DNA of 26,210 nt, from NCBI GenBank assembly GCA_026985785.1, contig JALSPT010000227.1:1-26210 (forward strand), read 5' to 3'. Positions 14,972 to 22,982 of this stretch are shown here, piece by piece. The position numbers were made by a program, and so were the translations under genes. The first letter of the stretch is position 1; each line of letters opens with the position of its first letter. Under the pieces are notes generated by a model that was not told where the DNA came from, searched no databases, and was given only the letters and a program-made list of their open reading frames with translations. This DNA is from Anaerolineales bacterium (GTDB lineage: Bacteria > Chloroflexota > Anaerolineae > Anaerolineales > DRMV01).

Positions 14972-15035
14972 GCAGGCACAAATTCGGTCGTGACGCGTGG
15001 AGCGTCCTTTAGTGACTCGAGAGAGGAGGTTACCC

Positions 15036-15203
15036 ATGTTGAACAAGGTGATGAACCGGACGATGATGGTACTGGCTGACCCGCGTCGGCGGGCGTTGTT
15101 GCGGGTGGTGGTGATTGCCCTGGCGCTGCTGGCCAGTTGGCTCATTCCCCAGCATTATGCGTGGGCGGAAGGGATTTTGATTCCGGGTGGTCATGGCGTC
15201 TAA
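15036..15203 (+). CDS. Small exported or membrane peptide (55 aa)
   Basis: The gene has a strong ribosome site (GAGAGGAGGT, five bases before the ATG), which supports translation. The protein has a basic N-terminal part with RRR before a hydrophobic stretch, VVVIALALLASWLI. It then reads PQHYAWAEGILIPGGHGV. AWA-E resembles a signal peptidase I site and would release an 11-residue peptide, EGILIPGGHGV. Otherwise it is a single-pass small membrane protein. I do not recognise a family. It heads a likely operon with the 87-aa peptide 26 bp downstream. Confidence 0.65.
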   Translation: MLNKVMNRTMMVLADPRRRALLRVVVIALALLASWLIPQHYAWAEGILIPGGHGV

Positions 15204-15229
15204 CGGCGGCTTCGACAAGGAGGCTCCCA

Positions 15230-15493
15230 ATGTGCAAGCTAACCCTCAACGCGATCGTGACCCGGGCGCTGATGGACGAGCGCTTTTGTGAAGCTCTGTT
15301 GGCGGGGCAAACTGACCAGGTGCTGCGCGAATTCCCTTTGGGAGAAGAGGAGCGCTGGGTGTTGGAACGTGCCCGGGCCGCGACGTTGGATGGGTTTGTC
15401 GCGCAGTTGCACGCGTTGATGCATCAGCAACAAGTGCCCGTGCCCGCGGTGGATATGCCTATGGCGGCTTACCAGGCGGTGGGCGCAGCCTGA
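15230..15493 (+). CDS. Small protein resembling a RiPP leader (Franean1_4349 / nitrile hydratase-like)
   Basis: This 87-aa protein has an AAGGAGG ribosome site six bases upstream. Residues 4-62 follow the pattern NAIVTRALMDERFCEALLAG ... FPLGEEERWVLERA ... LDGFVAQL. That recalls the alpha-helical leaders of nitrile-hydratase-like and Franean1_4349-type ribosomal peptides (vnaivqrAl-D-eFr--LL ... y-Lt-eE---L). The tail after HALMHQQQ is short and Pro/Ala/Met-rich and could be a core. No modification enzyme or peptidase-exporter is seen in this window, so a RiPP role is unproven. A stand-alone helical regulator or sensor peptide is the alternative. The resemblance is from memory of the family pattern. 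Confidence 0.6.
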   Translation: MCKLTLNAIVTRALMDERFCEALLAGQTDQVLREFPLGEEERWVLERARAATLDGFVAQLHALMHQQQVPVPAVDMPMAAYQAVGAA

Positions 15494-15670
15494 GAGAGCG
15501 GTGTGGTGGGCCTTCCTGAGGCACGGCTAAAGGTAGGAGTAGTCGATGGAATTGATCTGACGAGTCCTTCTCCCTTGAAGCCTTGGGTGGGTGCGCCTCG
15601 CTTTCCTGAGCATCGCAGTGGAAACACGCCGGGACAGCGGCCTGACAATGCAGATGATGGAGCGATGGAC

Positions 15671-16342
15671 ATGGTGCCCACAAATCCTTTGCAGACGGTC
15701 GTGGGGGCAGAGAGGGAACGAGGGGCTCGTCTAAGGTTGGCCCTGGACGAAGGTGGGGGTGTTCTCCGGGCTTATCTGACCGACCTCTTTGTGCAGGGGT
15801 GGGTGGCGGCGTTGCATGTCCGCGATCTGGAAACCAGCGACCATACCCATCGTGTGGCGCGCGCGACGGTGGCTTTAGGGCGGGCCTTGGGCCTTGATGA
15901 GTGGACGTTGCGCCTCTGGCGTTGGGGGGCGCTCTTGCACGATATTGGGAAAGTGGCTGTGCCCGATAACATCCTGCACAAGCCGGGGCCATTGACGGCG
16001 GAGGAATGGCGGGTGATGCGCCGTCATCCGCTGCTGGCGCGAGAGATCCTCGAAAAAGCCGCGTTTTTGCCTGCTGAAATCGTGGAAATTCCTCTCTATC
16101 ATCATGAACGATGGAATGGGAGCGGGTATCCTTTTGGCCTCAAGGAGAGCAAGATCCCTCTTGCAGCGAGAGCCTTTGCGATTGTGGACGTCTGGGACGC
16201 TTTGCAAAGCGAGCGTCCCTATCGTCTGCCCTGGCCGCGGGAGCGAGTGATCCGCTACCTGCAAGCCAAGGCGGGTGTGCTTTTCGACCCCTACCTGGTG
16301 GAATTATATATCCGTTTGTGGCGGCAGGGGTGGCCAGAGTGA
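15671..16342 (+). CDS. HD-GYP domain phosphodiesterase
   Basis: The C-terminal domain is a complete HD-GYP module, which normally hydrolyses c-di-GMP. It has LLHDIGKVAVPD (HD pair), HPLLAREIL, and YHHERWNGSGYPFGL followed by IPLAARAFAIVDVWDALQSERPYR. No receiver or sensor domain precedes it; the N-terminal 60 residues (LRAYLTDLFVQGWVAAL) could be a small helical input. The start is uncertain. The frame is open from a GTG at 15503, and ATG 15665 and ATG 15671 also fit. I chose 15671 because GGAG lies eight bases upstream. It is downstream of the two peptide genes in the same direction, with no terminator seen between, so it may be co-transcribed with them. Confidence 0.85.
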   Translation: MVPTNPLQTVVGAERERGARLRLALDEGGGVLRAYLTDLFVQGWVAALHVRDLETSDHTHRVARATVALGRALGLDEWTLRLWRWGALLHDIGKVAVPDNILHKPGPLTAEEWRVMRRHPLLAREILEKAAFLPAEIVEIPLYHHERWNGSGYPFGLKESKIPLAARAFAIVDVWDALQSERPYRLPWPRERVIRYLQAKAGVLFDPYLVELYIRLWRQGWPE

Positions 16343-17004
16343 GAGGGAGCCGTAGCCTGGGAGTACGGAAACCTTGAGGCGTTATGAGAGGGGGAGTTGA
16401 GCGGGAGGCAAAGAGGGCGTAACGCGAACATTTGTTTCAAAATAAAGTGCGTTGTGGGGGGGATAGGTTGCCAGGAGCCCGACCTGGGTTCCGGTATAGG
16501 GGGGTGTTGTCGTGGCCCCTGGCGAGGGTTGTCGCCAGGGTCAGGGGGATGTTTTTGAAGAAGGTGGCGTTGGCCTGGAATAGAAGCGGGTTGATGGGTT
16601 TGAAAAGTAAGGCAGAGGTGGTCTTGGGGGAGGTTTTGTGCCTGTTAGTATGTTTGTGATAATCTCACTTATCAAAAGTAATAAGGGAGCGGGCGGCAGC
16701 TGATCTCTTCCCCTTTGAGGCGGCCTCTGAGCCGGTGCCAATCCGCCCTGGCGTAGAGCGTCCCTTGTAGGAAGACCTCTAACGCACCTGAGCGATGCTC
16801 ACTGTATTCCCGTTGCCCGCTTTCCTCCACAAACCATTCCTTTCGCACGCCGTTTGTCAGGGTCTCACAACTTGACGCGTCGGCGGCGCCTGTGTAATCC
16901 TGCAGGCGAATTCGACGGGTTGCCCCGGTTGCTTGGCGATAAATTTTGTGCTATTCTATATTTGGGAAATCCTGAAACAAGATCCTTTTTGGAAGGAGAC
17001 CATC
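16343..17004. other. Gene-poor region after HD-GYP gene
   Basis: No clear gene is read on the plus strand over these 660 bp. A perfect 9-bp hairpin (CCCTGGCGA 16517-16525 with TCGCCAGGG 16532-16540, 6-nt loop) has no immediate T run. A possible minus-strand coding remnant occupies 16672-16848. AT-rich sequence near 16935-16990 probably contains the promoter of the following lipoprotein gene. Confidence 0.5.
16672..16848 (-). pseudogene. Possible minus-strand coding remnant
   Basis: From a GTG at 16848 the frame reads VRKEWFVEESGQREYSEHRS and continues to a stop at 16672-16674, ending in CRPLPYYF. The composition is protein-like (many W, Y, E, R in balanced use). The frame is open back to a stop at 16951-16953 but has no ATG and no ribosome site. 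It may be the 3' end of a decayed gene, for example from a mobile element. I do not recognise a family. Confidence 0.3.
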
Positions 17005-17848
17005 ATGCAGCGATTTGGTTTGAAACCGATGGCCGTGGTCGTGTTTGTCGTGATGACGGCCTGTAATTTCCCTCGTTCACCATTGCCTACGCCGGATCTC
17101 AATGCCACCGTGGCGGCCAAAGTCAGAGACACTTTGACCGCGTCGTCGCCGACCGCTTCTCCCAGGGGGCCGTCCGCCACGCCATCGAAGCCACCTTCTA
17201 TGCCTACAGTCGTCCCCTCCCCTTCGCCTGCGCCTCCAGCGCAAACACCTTCGCCTGCTCCCTCGCGCCTCGTCGTCAGCGTAGAGACCAACTGCCGCAA
17301 AGGCCCCGGCGAGGCTTTCGAACGAATTGGCGTCTTGCTCGTTGGGCAGGAAGCCGAAGTGCTGGGGCGAAGCACGTCGGGCGATTATTGGGTCGTGCGC
17401 TTGCCCGATGGGCACGTATGCTGGCTTTGGGGGCAGTATGCCACGGTTACAGGCGATCGCCCCATACCACCCATGACCCCTCCACCAACCCCTGGCCTAG
17501 CCACAGTCAAAGGCCGCATCTTCCACGATACCAACCGCAACGGCAAACAAGATGGAGGCTCCCTTCAGCGGCCTGACCGTCTGGCTCACAGCCGCCACTG
17601 GGGGGCAATGCGTTGGCCCCAACCTGGCGCAAACCTCCACCACCGCCCAGGGAGATTACCATTTCCAGGTCGCCCCGGCCACCTATTGCGTGACCCTGCC
17701 CGGCGGCCCTCCATGGTGTGCTTACGGCATCAATGGCGCTTCGATGGGCGGCGCAGTATTGGTTTCCCTCCACCCCGGCCAGGTATTGACCCTCGATTTC
17801 GGCGACCTCGGCTGTAGCCCCTATGACCCTTCCTGCAAATGCCCGTAG
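17005..17848 (+). pseudogene. Frameshifted SH3b / SdrD-type lipoprotein gene
   Basis: ATG 17005 has AAGGAG six bases upstream. The signal peptide ends at a lipobox-like MTAC (Cys 21) and is followed by a Pro/Ser/Thr linker. Next comes an SH3b domain (VETNCRKGPGEAFERIG ... WLWGQYATV). Then an SdrD-B-like domain opens with GRIFHDTNRNGKQDG, a calcium-binding-type loop. At about 17550 the frame is lost. Frame 2 continues the same domain as EAPFSGLTVWLTAATGGQC to a stop at 17846-17848. Adding one G near 17551 would restore DGEAPFSG. So this is either a one-base deletion in the genome or a sequencing error in a G-rich run. Without repair, frame 1 runs on to 17817. Confidence 0.75.
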
Positions 17849-17871
17849 GGTCACCGAACAGTACAGCCTTT

Positions 17872-17895
17872 AGCCCGCCTTGCGCGGGCTTTTTG
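17872..17895 (+). terminator. Intrinsic terminator after the SH3b lipoprotein gene
   Basis: The stem AGCCCGC/GCGGGCT with a five-base loop runs into TTTTT. It ends just where the next promoter's -35 begins. Confidence 0.88.
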
Positions 17896-17921
17896 TATAT
17901 ACCATTTTCTTATGGTACAAT
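17893..17921 (+). promoter_or_regulatory. Promoter and candidate GntR-type operator of the transporter operon
   Basis: The -35 TTGTAT (17893-17898) and -10 TACAAT (17916-17921) are separated by 17 bp. GTATATAC (17895-17902) is a perfect palindrome that fits the GTxTAxAC pattern of HutC-subfamily GntR operators, and it overlaps the -35. TACCAT (17900-17905) and ATGGTA (17912-17917) form a second inverted repeat in the spacer. A HutC-type GntR protein is encoded downstream in the same operon and would fit as the repressor, which is an inference. Confidence 0.6.
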
Positions 17922-18038
17922 CACCTCACCCCACTTTTCCCTCTTTGGAGGGAGTGAAAGGAGGAAAACACCTCAAAAAGTCCTCTCCTTTTCCGTTGTT
18001 CCCTTTCTTCTTACTTTTTGAACCCTAAGGAGGTCCCC

Positions 18039-19238
18039 ATGAAACGCCAATTTTGGATGCTCTTTGCCTTTGTCCTGGTGCTCGCCCTGGCATTGGCTGC
18101 CTGCGGCGGTGCTGCCAAGACGCCTCAACCCCAGGCGCCTTCGTCCAAGCCTGCTGCCACCGAAGCCCCGGCTGCCACCGAGGCCCCTGCTCAAAGCGCC
18201 ACCGAAGCCCCTGCGGCTGCTTCCGGTGGCGTTTTGCGTATGCTCACCTGGGAAGGCTACGCGCCCGAAGAACTGGTCGACAAATTCACCAAGGAAACCG
18301 GCATCAAGGTCGAAATTACCTACATCGGCGACAACAACGAACTCATCGCCAAGATGGCCGCCACCAAAGGCGTGGGCTTCGACCTGGTTTCCCCCACCCT
18401 CAACTACGTCGCCACGGCGCAGGAGCAATTCGGCATCTACCAACCCATCGACCTCAGCAAGGTCAACAAAGACCTCTTCATCCCCGCCTACTGGGATTCC
18501 ATCCTCAAGAACTCCGAATACGAAGGCAAGCCCTATGCGCTCCCCTTCGTTTGGGGCACCACCGCCATGGTCGTGAACCTTGAAAAGGCTCCCGACGCCG
18601 GTCAGAGTTACCTTGACCTGTGCGACCCGAAGTACAAAGGGCGGGTAACCTACCGCGCCAAGTACGACACCCTCTACATGTTCGCCTATGCCTTGGGCTA
18701 CGACCCCGCCGAGGCCGTGAAGAACGAGGACGAGTACCGCAAGGTGATGAACGCGGTGCGCGACAAGATGATCGAATGCAAGCCCATCGTGCGCACGTAC
18801 TGGGATTCCCGCCAGCAGTTGGAAGACCTGCTGAAGAACGACGAAGTGTGGGTTGCCACCAGTTGGGACGCCATCGCCTGGACGCTGATGAAAGAATACC
18901 CCAACAAGTTCAAGTACGTCGTTCCCAAGGAAGGCGCGGTGGGCTGGTTCGACACTTTTGCCATCTCCGCCGGTGCTGAAAACGTCGATGCCGCCTACAA
19001 GTGGATTAACTTCGTGATGAAGCCGGAAAACGCCGCGGTCATCATCAACAAGACCGGCTACCAGACCGCTTCCCAGGGTGCGGTGGAACTCGCCTCGCCC
19101 GAGATGGCCAAGATCGTGGCCGAGACCCTGCCGCCCGAAAAGATGAAGACCATCAAGTGGTACTTCCCGCTGCCGCCCTACGCGCAGGACATCCAGGCCG
19201 ACGTCCTCGAGCAGGTCAAAGCCGCCGAATCCAAATAA
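18039..19238 (+). CDS. PotD-like ABC transporter substrate-binding lipoprotein
   Basis: This 399-aa protein has AAGGAGGT five bases before the ATG. The signal peptide ends in the lipobox LAAC (Cys 22) and is followed by an Ala/Pro/Thr tether with repeated ATEAPA. The mature domain begins LRMLTWEGYAPEELVDKFTK. It includes FVWGTTAMVVN, YWDSRQQLEDLL and VWVATSWDAIAWTLMKEYP, typical of the spermidine/putrescine-binding group of extracellular binding proteins. The ligand cannot be read from the sequence. The downstream phosphodiesterase and GlpA-like genes argue for a glycerophosphodiester or another cationic phosphodiester rather than plain polyamines. The gene is first in its operon and is partly separated from the rest by a terminator-like hairpin. 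Confidence 0.88.
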   Translation: MKRQFWMLFAFVLVLALALAACGGAAKTPQPQAPSSKPAATEAPAATEAPAQSATEAPAAASGGVLRMLTWEGYAPEELVDKFTKETGIKVEITYIGDNNELIAKMAATKGVGFDLVSPTLNYVATAQEQFGIYQPIDLSKVNKDLFIPAYWDSILKNSEYEGKPYALPFVWGTTAMVVNLEKAPDAGQSYLDLCDPKYKGRVTYRAKYDTLYMFAYALGYDPAEAVKNEDEYRKVMNAVRDKMIECKPIVRTYWDSRQQLEDLLKNDEVWVATSWDAIAWTLMKEYPNKFKYVVPKEGAVGWFDTFAISAGAENVDAAYKWINFVMKPENAAVIINKTGYQTASQGAVELASPEMAKIVAETLPPEKMKTIKWYFPLPPYAQDIQADVLEQVKAAESK

Positions 19239-19248
19239 CCGCGCTTTC

Positions 19249-19298
19249 GCTCACGCCCCGGCGAGGCTCTTGTCGTTGGGGCGTGAGCCTCTTTTTTT
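19249..19298 (+). terminator. Intra-operon terminator-like hairpin
   Basis: A perfect 11-bp stem (GCTCACGCCCC / GGGGCGTGAGC) has an 18-nt loop and is followed by CCTC and seven T residues. It lies between the binding-protein gene and the ATPase gene. Partial read-through here would give more binding protein than membrane components, a common arrangement in ABC importer operons. Confidence 0.7.
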
Positions 19299-19319
19299 CC
19301 ACTCAAGAGGCAATCAGAG

Positions 19320-20447
19320 ATGTCCCCAGAAATCGATGTCGCCCTTGTGAACGTGACCAAAAAGTTCGGCAACCTGGTGGCCGTGGACAACGTCAGTTTC
19401 GAAGTGCCCAAGGGTAGTTTTTTCTCCATTTTAGGCCCTTCGGGGAGCGGGAAAACCACGCTGCTGCGCATGATCGCCGGTTTCGAGGTACCCACCAGCG
19501 GCGACATTTACATCGGCGGCCAGCGCGTCAACGACGTGCCCCCCAACAAGCGGCCGTGCAACATGGTCTTCCAGCGGTTGGCGTTGTTCCCCATGATGAA
19601 CGTGCTGGACAATGTCACCTTCGGCCTGCGCCGCCGCGGCGGGATGAGCAAAGCTGAAATGGAACGCCGTGCAAAAGATGCCCTGGCCCGCGTCGGCCTG
19701 CAAGGGCTGGAAAAGCGCAAAATCCATCAACTTTCCGGCGGCCAGCAGCAGCGCGTCGCCCTCGCCCGCAGCCTGGTGCTGGAGCCTACGGTGCTGCTCC
19801 TCGACGAGCCGTTGGGTTCTCTCGATCTCAAACTGCGCCAAAGCATGAAACTGGAACTCAAGCACCTCCAGGCGCGCACGGGCACAACGTTCGTCTATAT
19901 CACCCACGACCAGACCATCGCCCTCGCCATGTCCGACACGGTGGCGGTCATCAACCGCGGTAAAATCGAGCAAATCGCCCCGCCGGAGGAACTCTACCGC
20001 CGCCCGGCCACCCATTTCGTGGCTTCCTTCGTGGGCGAAAACAACAAACTCACCGGCGGGCGCGTGCTGGCCGTGCGCCCCGGCCCAGATCCGCAGGTCG
20101 AGGTGGATTTCGCCGGCCTGCGTATGGCAGGGCGCGCCGGAGAAGACCTCGCCGTGGGCGATACCGCGGATCTCTTCATCCGCCCCGAGATGATTTCCCT
20201 GCGCCCCGGCAAACACGAAAACGGCCTGCTCGGCAAGGTCAGCGAGGTCAACTTCGACGGCTCCCACTCGCTGGTGGTGGTGGATCTGGTCGAAGCCCAA
20301 CGCCCCCTCAGCCTCAACGTCAAAATCCAGCACACGGAAGATGCCCCTGAAGTCCAGCCGGGCGACGTGGTCACCCTTTCCTGGCGTTGGGACGCCGCCA
20401 ACGCCTTCCATCCCGTAGCCCAGCCCTCCACCGAAGCGGAGGTGTGA
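19320..20447 (+). CDS. PotA-like ABC transporter ATP-binding protein
   Basis: This 375-aa ATPase energises the importer at the inner face of the membrane. Walker A is GPSGSGKTT near residue 40, the Q-loop lies in MVFQRLALFPMMNV, the signature is LSGGQQQRVALARSLV near 138, and Walker B is VLLLDEPLGSLD near 158. A H-loop YITHDQ follows. The C-terminal 120 residues form the TOBE/OB-fold region of the CUT1/Pot group (FIRPEMISL). CAAGAGG lies nine bases before the ATG. The permease gene starts one base after its stop, so translation is probably coupled. Confidence 0.92.
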   Translation: MSPEIDVALVNVTKKFGNLVAVDNVSFEVPKGSFFSILGPSGSGKTTLLRMIAGFEVPTSGDIYIGGQRVNDVPPNKRPCNMVFQRLALFPMMNVLDNVTFGLRRRGGMSKAEMERRAKDALARVGLQGLEKRKIHQLSGGQQQRVALARSLVLEPTVLLLDEPLGSLDLKLRQSMKLELKHLQARTGTTFVYITHDQTIALAMSDTVAVINRGKIEQIAPPEELYRRPATHFVASFVGENNKLTGGRVLAVRPGPDPQVEVDFAGLRMAGRAGEDLAVGDTADLFIRPEMISLRPGKHENGLLGKVSEVNFDGSHSLVVVDLVEAQRPLSLNVKIQHTEDAPEVQPGDVVTLSWRWDAANAFHPVAQPSTEAEV

Positions 20448-20448
20448 C

Positions 20449-21297
20449 ATGAACGCATCGTCTAAACGCCGCGGGTTGTGGCTGGTGCTCATCCCCATGC
20501 TCTTGTGGATTGGGCTGCTTTTCGTCCTCCCCCACGTCAAACTGTTCTACCTTTCCTTTGTCAGTCGGCGGGGCGGGGAATTCACCTTAGCCAACTACCT
20601 CTACTTCTTCAAAAACCCCCTCTACCGCCGCATCTTCGTCCGCACCGCGGTTTTCTCCACCTTGGTGACCCTGCTGACCCTGGTCGTCTCCTTCCCCTTG
20701 GCCTTCATCATCACCAAAGTCGCCGGAAAGCGCCTCAAGGCCATGCTGCTGCTAGCCGTCATCCTGCCCTATTGGGTTTCCGAGCTCATCCAGGCTTTCA
20801 CATGGATGGTATTGCTGCGCGAAAGCGGCGTGTTCAGTTACCTCTTGCAACGCCTGGGCATCATCCATCATCCCGTCGAATTCCTGTACCACGATTACAC
20901 CATCGCCTTAGGGTTGGTTTACACTTCCCTGCTCTTCATGACCATCCCCATCATGAACTCGCTGGACACGTTGGACGACAGCCTGATCGAAGCCGCCTAC
21001 GACCTGGGCGCCAACTTCTGGTCCACCCTGCGGGAAATCATCATCCCCCACGCCGCCCCCGGCATCATGGTCGGCAGCATCATGACCTTCATGCTCAACC
21101 TGGGCAACTACGTCACCGTCACCCTGCTGGGCGGCAAGAACAGCCTGTGGTTCACCGAGATTATCTACAACCAGTTCATCATCCGCTTCAACCAGAACAA
21201 GGGCTCCGCGTTCAGCGTCATTTTGCTGACGTTTTCGGTCGTCTTCGTGTGGATTGTGCTCAAGGTCACCAAACAAGATCTCTCGGAGGCGATGTGA
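20449..21297 (+). CDS. PotB-like ABC transporter permease
   Basis: This 282-aa membrane protein has about six transmembrane segments, beginning with LWLVLIPMLLWIGLLFVLPHV. It carries the EAA coupling motif EAAYDLGANFWSTLREIIIPHAAPGIM, which contacts the ATPase. It matches the spermidine/putrescine permease I group. The stop overlaps the next ATG by one base (TGATG), showing translational coupling to the second permease. Confidence 0.9.
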   Translation: MNASSKRRGLWLVLIPMLLWIGLLFVLPHVKLFYLSFVSRRGGEFTLANYLYFFKNPLYRRIFVRTAVFSTLVTLLTLVVSFPLAFIITKVAGKRLKAMLLLAVILPYWVSELIQAFTWMVLLRESGVFSYLLQRLGIIHHPVEFLYHDYTIALGLVYTSLLFMTIPIMNSLDTLDDSLIEAAYDLGANFWSTLREIIIPHAAPGIMVGSIMTFMLNLGNYVTVTLLGGKNSLWFTEIIYNQFIIRFNQNKGSAFSVILLTFSVVFVWIVLKVTKQDLSEAM

Positions 21298-22157
21298 TGT
21301 TTCGACGAGAGGGCTTTACCCTTAGCAAAGCACTGTTCTATGCCTACGCGGTGCTGGCGCTGCTCTTCACGCTGGGGCCGCTGGTCATCGTGACCATCCT
21401 GGCCTTCAACAACAACCCCAGCGCATCGTTTCCCTGGCAGGGCTTCACCTTGGACTGGTTCAAATCGAGCACGCCCGACCGCGTGGGGCTGTTCAACGAC
21501 GCCCGCATGATGAACGCCATCGTGGTCAGCCTCAAAGTGGCCGCCGTGGTGACCATCATTTCCATCCTGCTGGGCATCAACAACGCCTTCCTCTTCATCC
21601 GCCACAAGTTTGCCGGGCAGAACGCACTTTACCTGCTGATGTTGGGCCCGCTGGTCGTCCCCGGCGTGGTATTGGGCACCTCCATCCTGGCCTTCTCCTA
21701 TGGTATTGCCAACGGGCTGGATAAAATCTTCGGCGCGGGGGCGGGCACCTTTCTGCGGCCGGGTTTCTGGCTGGTGGTGTTCGGGCAGATCAGTTTCGTC
21801 GCCACCACCACCTCGATGGTGATCGCCGCGCGCCTCAAACGCTTCGACCTCTCGCTGGAAGAAGCCGCCATGGACCTCGGCGCGAGCCACCCCGAGGCCG
21901 TCCGCCTGGTGACGTTGCCCTTCCTCTCCCCCGCGGTCATCGGCGCGGCCATCATTGCCTTCCTGTTCTCCTTCGAGAACTTCAACACCACCTATTTCCT
22001 CAGCGGCTCCGACCCCACCGTGCCCATTCTGCTCTATTCACGGCTGCGCTTCGGCATCACGCCGGAAATCAACGCCGTCAGCGTGATGTTGATGGTGGTG
22101 ACCGGCATTTTGGGCTTCATTGCCTTTGTCTTCCAGAAAGAGGACAACGCCGCCTGA
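21297..22157 (+). CDS. PotC-like ABC transporter permease
   Basis: This 286-aa second permease starts in the TGATG overlap with the first, and GGAGG lies eight bases upstream. It begins MFRREGFTLSKALFYAYAVL and has about six membrane segments. Its EAA motif is EEAAMDLGASHPEAVRLVTLP, followed by FLFSFENFNTTYFLSG, typical of PotC/YdcV-type proteins. It forms the heterodimeric channel with the preceding gene product. Confidence 0.9.
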   Translation: MFRREGFTLSKALFYAYAVLALLFTLGPLVIVTILAFNNNPSASFPWQGFTLDWFKSSTPDRVGLFNDARMMNAIVVSLKVAAVVTIISILLGINNAFLFIRHKFAGQNALYLLMLGPLVVPGVVLGTSILAFSYGIANGLDKIFGAGAGTFLRPGFWLVVFGQISFVATTTSMVIAARLKRFDLSLEEAAMDLGASHPEAVRLVTLPFLSPAVIGAAIIAFLFSFENFNTTYFLSGSDPTVPILLYSRLRFGITPEINAVSVMLMVVTGILGFIAFVFQKEDNAA

Positions 22158-22169
22158 GAGGCAGCGCCG

Positions 22170-22982
22170 ATGCTCATTGCTCAGATTAGCGACACCCACC
22201 TCGCCGCGCCGGGCAAACGCACATTCGGCGTCGCGCCGATGGCCGAATACCTTGCCCGCTGCGTGGCGCACATCAACCGCCTCGACCCCGCGCCCGACCT
22301 GGTCATCCACACCGGCGATGTCACCAACAACGGGCGGCGCGACGAGGCCGACCTGGCCGCCGAAATCCTGGCCGGGTTGCGCGCCCCGCTGGCCGTGGTG
22401 CCCGGCAACCACGACGACCGCAGCGCCCTGGCCGCCGCCTTCGGCCCGCAAGCCTGCCCACAGGACGAGCACGGCTTCATCCAGCACGACATTGCCCTGC
22501 CCGGCCTGCGGTTGCTGGGCGTGGACACCGTGGCCCCCGGCGCGCCGGGCGGCGCAATCGACGCCGCCCGCGCCGCCTGGCTGGACAGCCGCCTCCGCCA
22601 ACAGCCGGAAACCCCCACCGTGCTCTTCATGCACCATCCCCCGGCGCGCTTCGGCGTCATCGAAACCGACCTCGACGGCTTCGACGGTCTCCACCTGCTG
22701 GCCGAGGTAGTGGCCGCCCACCCGCAAATCGCCCGCATCTGGGCCGGGCACATTCACCTGGCCTCCCTCACCGAGTGGCAGGGCGTGGTGGTCAGCACCG
22801 CCCCCAGCACCGGGATGCGCCTCTACCTTGACCTCACCCTGCGCCGCTCGGCCTACATTCTGGACGAACCGGCTTACCATTTGCACTACTGGCACCCTGA
22901 GCAGGGGCTGGTGACCCACACCGTGCGCGTGCTGGCCGAAGAGCCGCTGCACCCCTTTGCGCCGGAACACCTGATCGACTGA
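22170..22982 (+). CDS. Class III metallophosphodiesterase (GpdQ/CpdA-like)
   Basis: This 270-aa calcineurin-like enzyme has all the metal-site motifs in order: SDTHL (D8, H10), HTGDVTN (about 48), GNHD (about 78), MHHPP (about 154) and GHIH (about 193). This set defines the class III cyclic-nucleotide/glycerophosphodiester group. The operon context (importer upstream, GlpA-like oxidoreductase downstream) favours a GpdQ-type glycerophosphodiesterase over cAMP hydrolysis, by inference. GAGAGG lies eight bases upstream of the ATG. The last codons (LID and TGA) lie within the miniature element at 22971-23169, so the natural C-terminus may have been replaced by that insertion. Confidence 0.85.
   Translation: MLIAQISDTHLAAPGKRTFGVAPMAEYLARCVAHINRLDPAPDLVIHTGDVTNNGRRDEADLAAEILAGLRAPLAVVPGNHDDRSALAAAFGPQACPQDEHGFIQHDIALPGLRLLGVDTVAPGAPGGAIDAARAAWLDSRLRQQPETPTVLFMHHPPARFGVIETDLDGFDGLHLLAEVVAAHPQIARIWAGHIHLASLTEWQGVVVSTAPSTGMRLYLDLTLRRSAYILDEPAYHLHYWHPEQGLVTHTVRVLAEEPLHPFAPEHLID

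Noticed and set aside
13219..14979. Long minus-strand open frame (over 580 codons) opposite the BTAD regulator
   Set aside because: It has a repetitive Gln/Arg/His/Pro composition with no recognisable domain, and it lies entirely opposite a gene with clear Walker, TPR, winged-helix and BTAD motifs. It is a by-product of high GC codon use.
15503..15670. N-terminal extension of the HD-GYP protein from GTG 15503
   Set aside because: The extension is Pro/Gly-rich with no domain and has a weaker ribosome site than ATG 15671. It cannot be excluded.
16517..16540. Hairpin as an intrinsic terminator for the HD-GYP gene
   Set aside because: It is 175 bp past the stop codon and has no T run directly after the stem.
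19431..20540. Minus-strand open frame opposite the ABC ATPase gene
   Set aside because: It is a low-complexity Gly/His/Gln translation with no motif. The plus strand encodes a complete ABC ATPase.
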